A stretch of DNA of 64,000 nucleotides. Origin: Lachnospiraceae bacterium JLR.KK002. GTDB taxonomy: Bacteria > Bacillota > Clostridia > Lachnospirales > Lachnospiraceae. A program made the translations under genes and the position numbers. Shown here piece after piece: positions 62,741 through 64,000 of the stretch. The stretch is from contig JAYMNP010000001.1 of NCBI GenBank assembly GCA_036941025.1, positions 682,001 through 746,000 on the forward strand, in the 5' to 3' direction. Below the pieces are notes generated by a model that was not told the DNA's origin, ran no database searches, and saw only the letters and a list, made by a program, of their open reading frames with translations. Position 1 is the first letter of the stretch. Each line of letters starts with the position of its first letter.

Positions 62741-64000
62741 TTATTTTGCCAGAAGCATCATAATCTGATTGCTTCTTGATACAAATTTGCTCATGGCTTC
62801 TGTGGACAGAGGATGGTTGCTCAGCACAGCCAGATCGTAAAGCTGTTCGCAGAACACAGGTACATGTTCGGAGTCTTTGTTGTTCAGGATGTACTGTACC
62901 AGTTCATTGCCGGTATTTAATACCAGTGTCTGGTCTCCTCCGAACATGGAAGCATCCATGCCCGCCATACCGTACATTTTCATCATATCCTGCATTCTCC
63001 GTCCTTCTTCTGAGAGGGTGATGACAGAGGCAATATCTGCATTTTTCAGTTTTTCCACGGAAACGTTCAGGGTTTCATTGCCAAGGGCTTTGCGGAAGGT
63101 TTCCGTCAGGGACTCTTTCGCCTCTTTCAGTTCTTCTTCGGAAACTTCTTCTTTCAGAGATTCCGTTAAATCTGCGTCAATGCGGACAAATCTGATTTTC
63201 TCATTTCTGCGCTCCAGCTGAGTGATGAAGGAGGTATCAATATTATGGTCCAGAATTACCGCATCCATGCCCTGTTCTTTGAACATGTTAATGTACTGTC
63301 CCTGCTGCTGAACATCTGTCACATAGTAAACAGGTCTGCGGGTGTCTTTTTCTTCTGCTTCGGAATTATCTGTCTGTTCCGTTTCAGAGGAATCATCTGC
63401 CTGTTCCCCTTCTGAAGAAGCGTCAGCTTCCGCATCTTCCACTTTCAGGCATTCCGGAAGGGTCAGGTATTTGTCTTCCAGGTTCTTAAAGAGAATGTAA
63501 TCGTTCATTTTATCGCAGAATTTTTCATCTTTCAGGCAGCCGAATTTGATAAATGGGCTGATGTCATCCCAGTATTTTTCGTAGGATTCCTTATCGGTTT
63601 TGCACATGCCGCTCAGTTTGTCCGCTACCTTTTTGGTGATGTAATCTGAAATCTTCTGAACAAAGCCGTCGTTCTGCAGTGCGCTTCTGGACACATTCAG
63701 AGGCAGATCCGGGCAGTCGATAACGCCTTTTAACAGCATCAGGAATTCCGGAATGACTTCTTTGATGTTGTCGGCGATAAATACCTGGTTGTTGTACAGT
63801 TTGATGGTTCCCTCAATGGAATCGTATTCCGTGTTGATTTTCGGGAAATACAGAATTCCTTTCAAATTAAAGGGATAGTCCATGTTCAGATGAATCCAGA
63901 ACAGAGGCTCTTTGTAATCCTGGAATACTTTCCGGTAGAAGGTTTTGTATTCTTCGTCGGTACATTCGTTGGGATGTTTGCTCCAGAGGGGATGGGTATC
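62741..64000 (-). CDS. htpG: chaperone HtpG (Hsp90), C-terminal part; 5' end outside window
   Basis: Hsp90-type ATP-dependent chaperone. The frame is open to the window end, so the N-terminal ATPase domain is missing; about 420 residues are seen. The middle domain starts with TDEEYKTFYRKVFQ and EPLFWIHLNMDYPFNLKGI. Then IKLYNNQVFIADN, PDLPLNVSRSALQND, and an acidic linker rich in Glu, Asp and Ser (about residues 145-175). The C-terminal dimer domain includes KMYGMAGMDASMFGGDQTL. The end of the gene is intact. Confidence 0.96.
   Translation of the reverse strand, partial: DTHPLWSKHPNECTDEEYKTFYRKVFQDYKEPLFWIHLNMDYPFNLKGILYFPKINTEYDSIEGTIKLYNNQVFIADNIKEVIPEFLMLLKGVIDCPDLPLNVSRSALQNDGFVQKISDYITKKVADKLSGMCKTDKESYEKYWDDISPFIKFGCLKDEKFCDKMNDYILFKNLEDKYLTLPECLKVEDAEADASSEGEQADDSSETEQTDNSEAEEKDTRRPVYYVTDVQQQGQYINMFKEQGMDAVILDHNIDTSFITQLERRNEKIRFVRIDADLTESLKEEVSEEELKEAKESLTETFRKALGNETLNVSVEKLKNADIASVITLSEEGRRMQDMMKMYGMAGMDASMFGGDQTLVLNTGNELVQYILNNKDSEHVPVFCEQLYDLAVLSNHPLSTEAMSKFVSRSNQIMMLLAK

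Overview
The window is a chromosome piece from a low-to-mid GC Gram-positive anaerobe, most likely a member of the Lachnospiraceae (Clostridia). Evidence: AGGAGG-type ribosome sites before most genes, a V-type instead of an F-type ATPase operon, a Rex redox repressor, AddAB instead of RecBCD, a fused NAD(P)HX epimerase/dehydratase beside alanine racemase and a MazF-type toxin, a TepA-like ClpP, and glycogen synthase. No plasmid or phage replication genes are seen.

Layout. 1-6.7 kb: V-type ATPase operon (I-K-F-E-A-B-D; subunit I is cut by the window start). 6.7-11.3 kb: MoxR ATPase, DUF58 protein and a membrane transglutaminase, ended by a 27-bp perfect palindrome and a minus-strand tRNA-Val(CAC). 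11.6-31.2 kb: a contractile tail gene island in the gene order of the Bacillus PBSX tail module (sheath, tube, chaperone, tape measure, LysM protein, hub, DUF2577, DUF2634, baseplate J, YmfQ-like, fibre). No terminase, portal, capsid, holin or endolysin is present, so it resembles a tailocin or defective prophage tail. It carries three insertion sequences (IS630, IS110 and an IS4/IS701-like element) and several lesions: the sheath gene is split, the LysM gene has a TGA where a Trp is expected, and the chaperone's frameshift extension is out of phase. At its right end the fibre gene faces a second, inverted fibre end across a 17-bp perfect inverted repeat that reads in the same frame on both strands. 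This is the architecture of an invertible tail-fibre switch and is the most interesting signal here.

31.6-41.9 kb: housekeeping genes (NADP isocitrate dehydrogenase, ABC-F ATPase, Rex, a coiled-coil protein, NAD(P)HX repair enzyme, alanine racemase, MazF, CBS-domain membrane protein, YebC). 41.9-42.2 kb: three tandem 73-75 bp repeats, each with a hairpin whose stem changes by compensating substitutions. 42.3-48.3 kb: a chemoreceptor, O-acetylhomoserine sulfhydrylase, glycogen synthase, TepA-like protease and a small protein. 48.4-55.5 kb: AddB and AddA. 55.6-60.6 kb: GNAT acetyltransferase, a zinc-ribbon membrane protein, Maf, a small acidic protein, an FAD oxidoreductase and a PrsA-like lipoprotein. 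60.7-64 kb, minus strand: a GGDEF-EAL protein with a degenerate GGDEF site, and the C-terminal part of HtpG, cut by the window end.

Family names come from reading motifs and gene order by eye; no database search was run.
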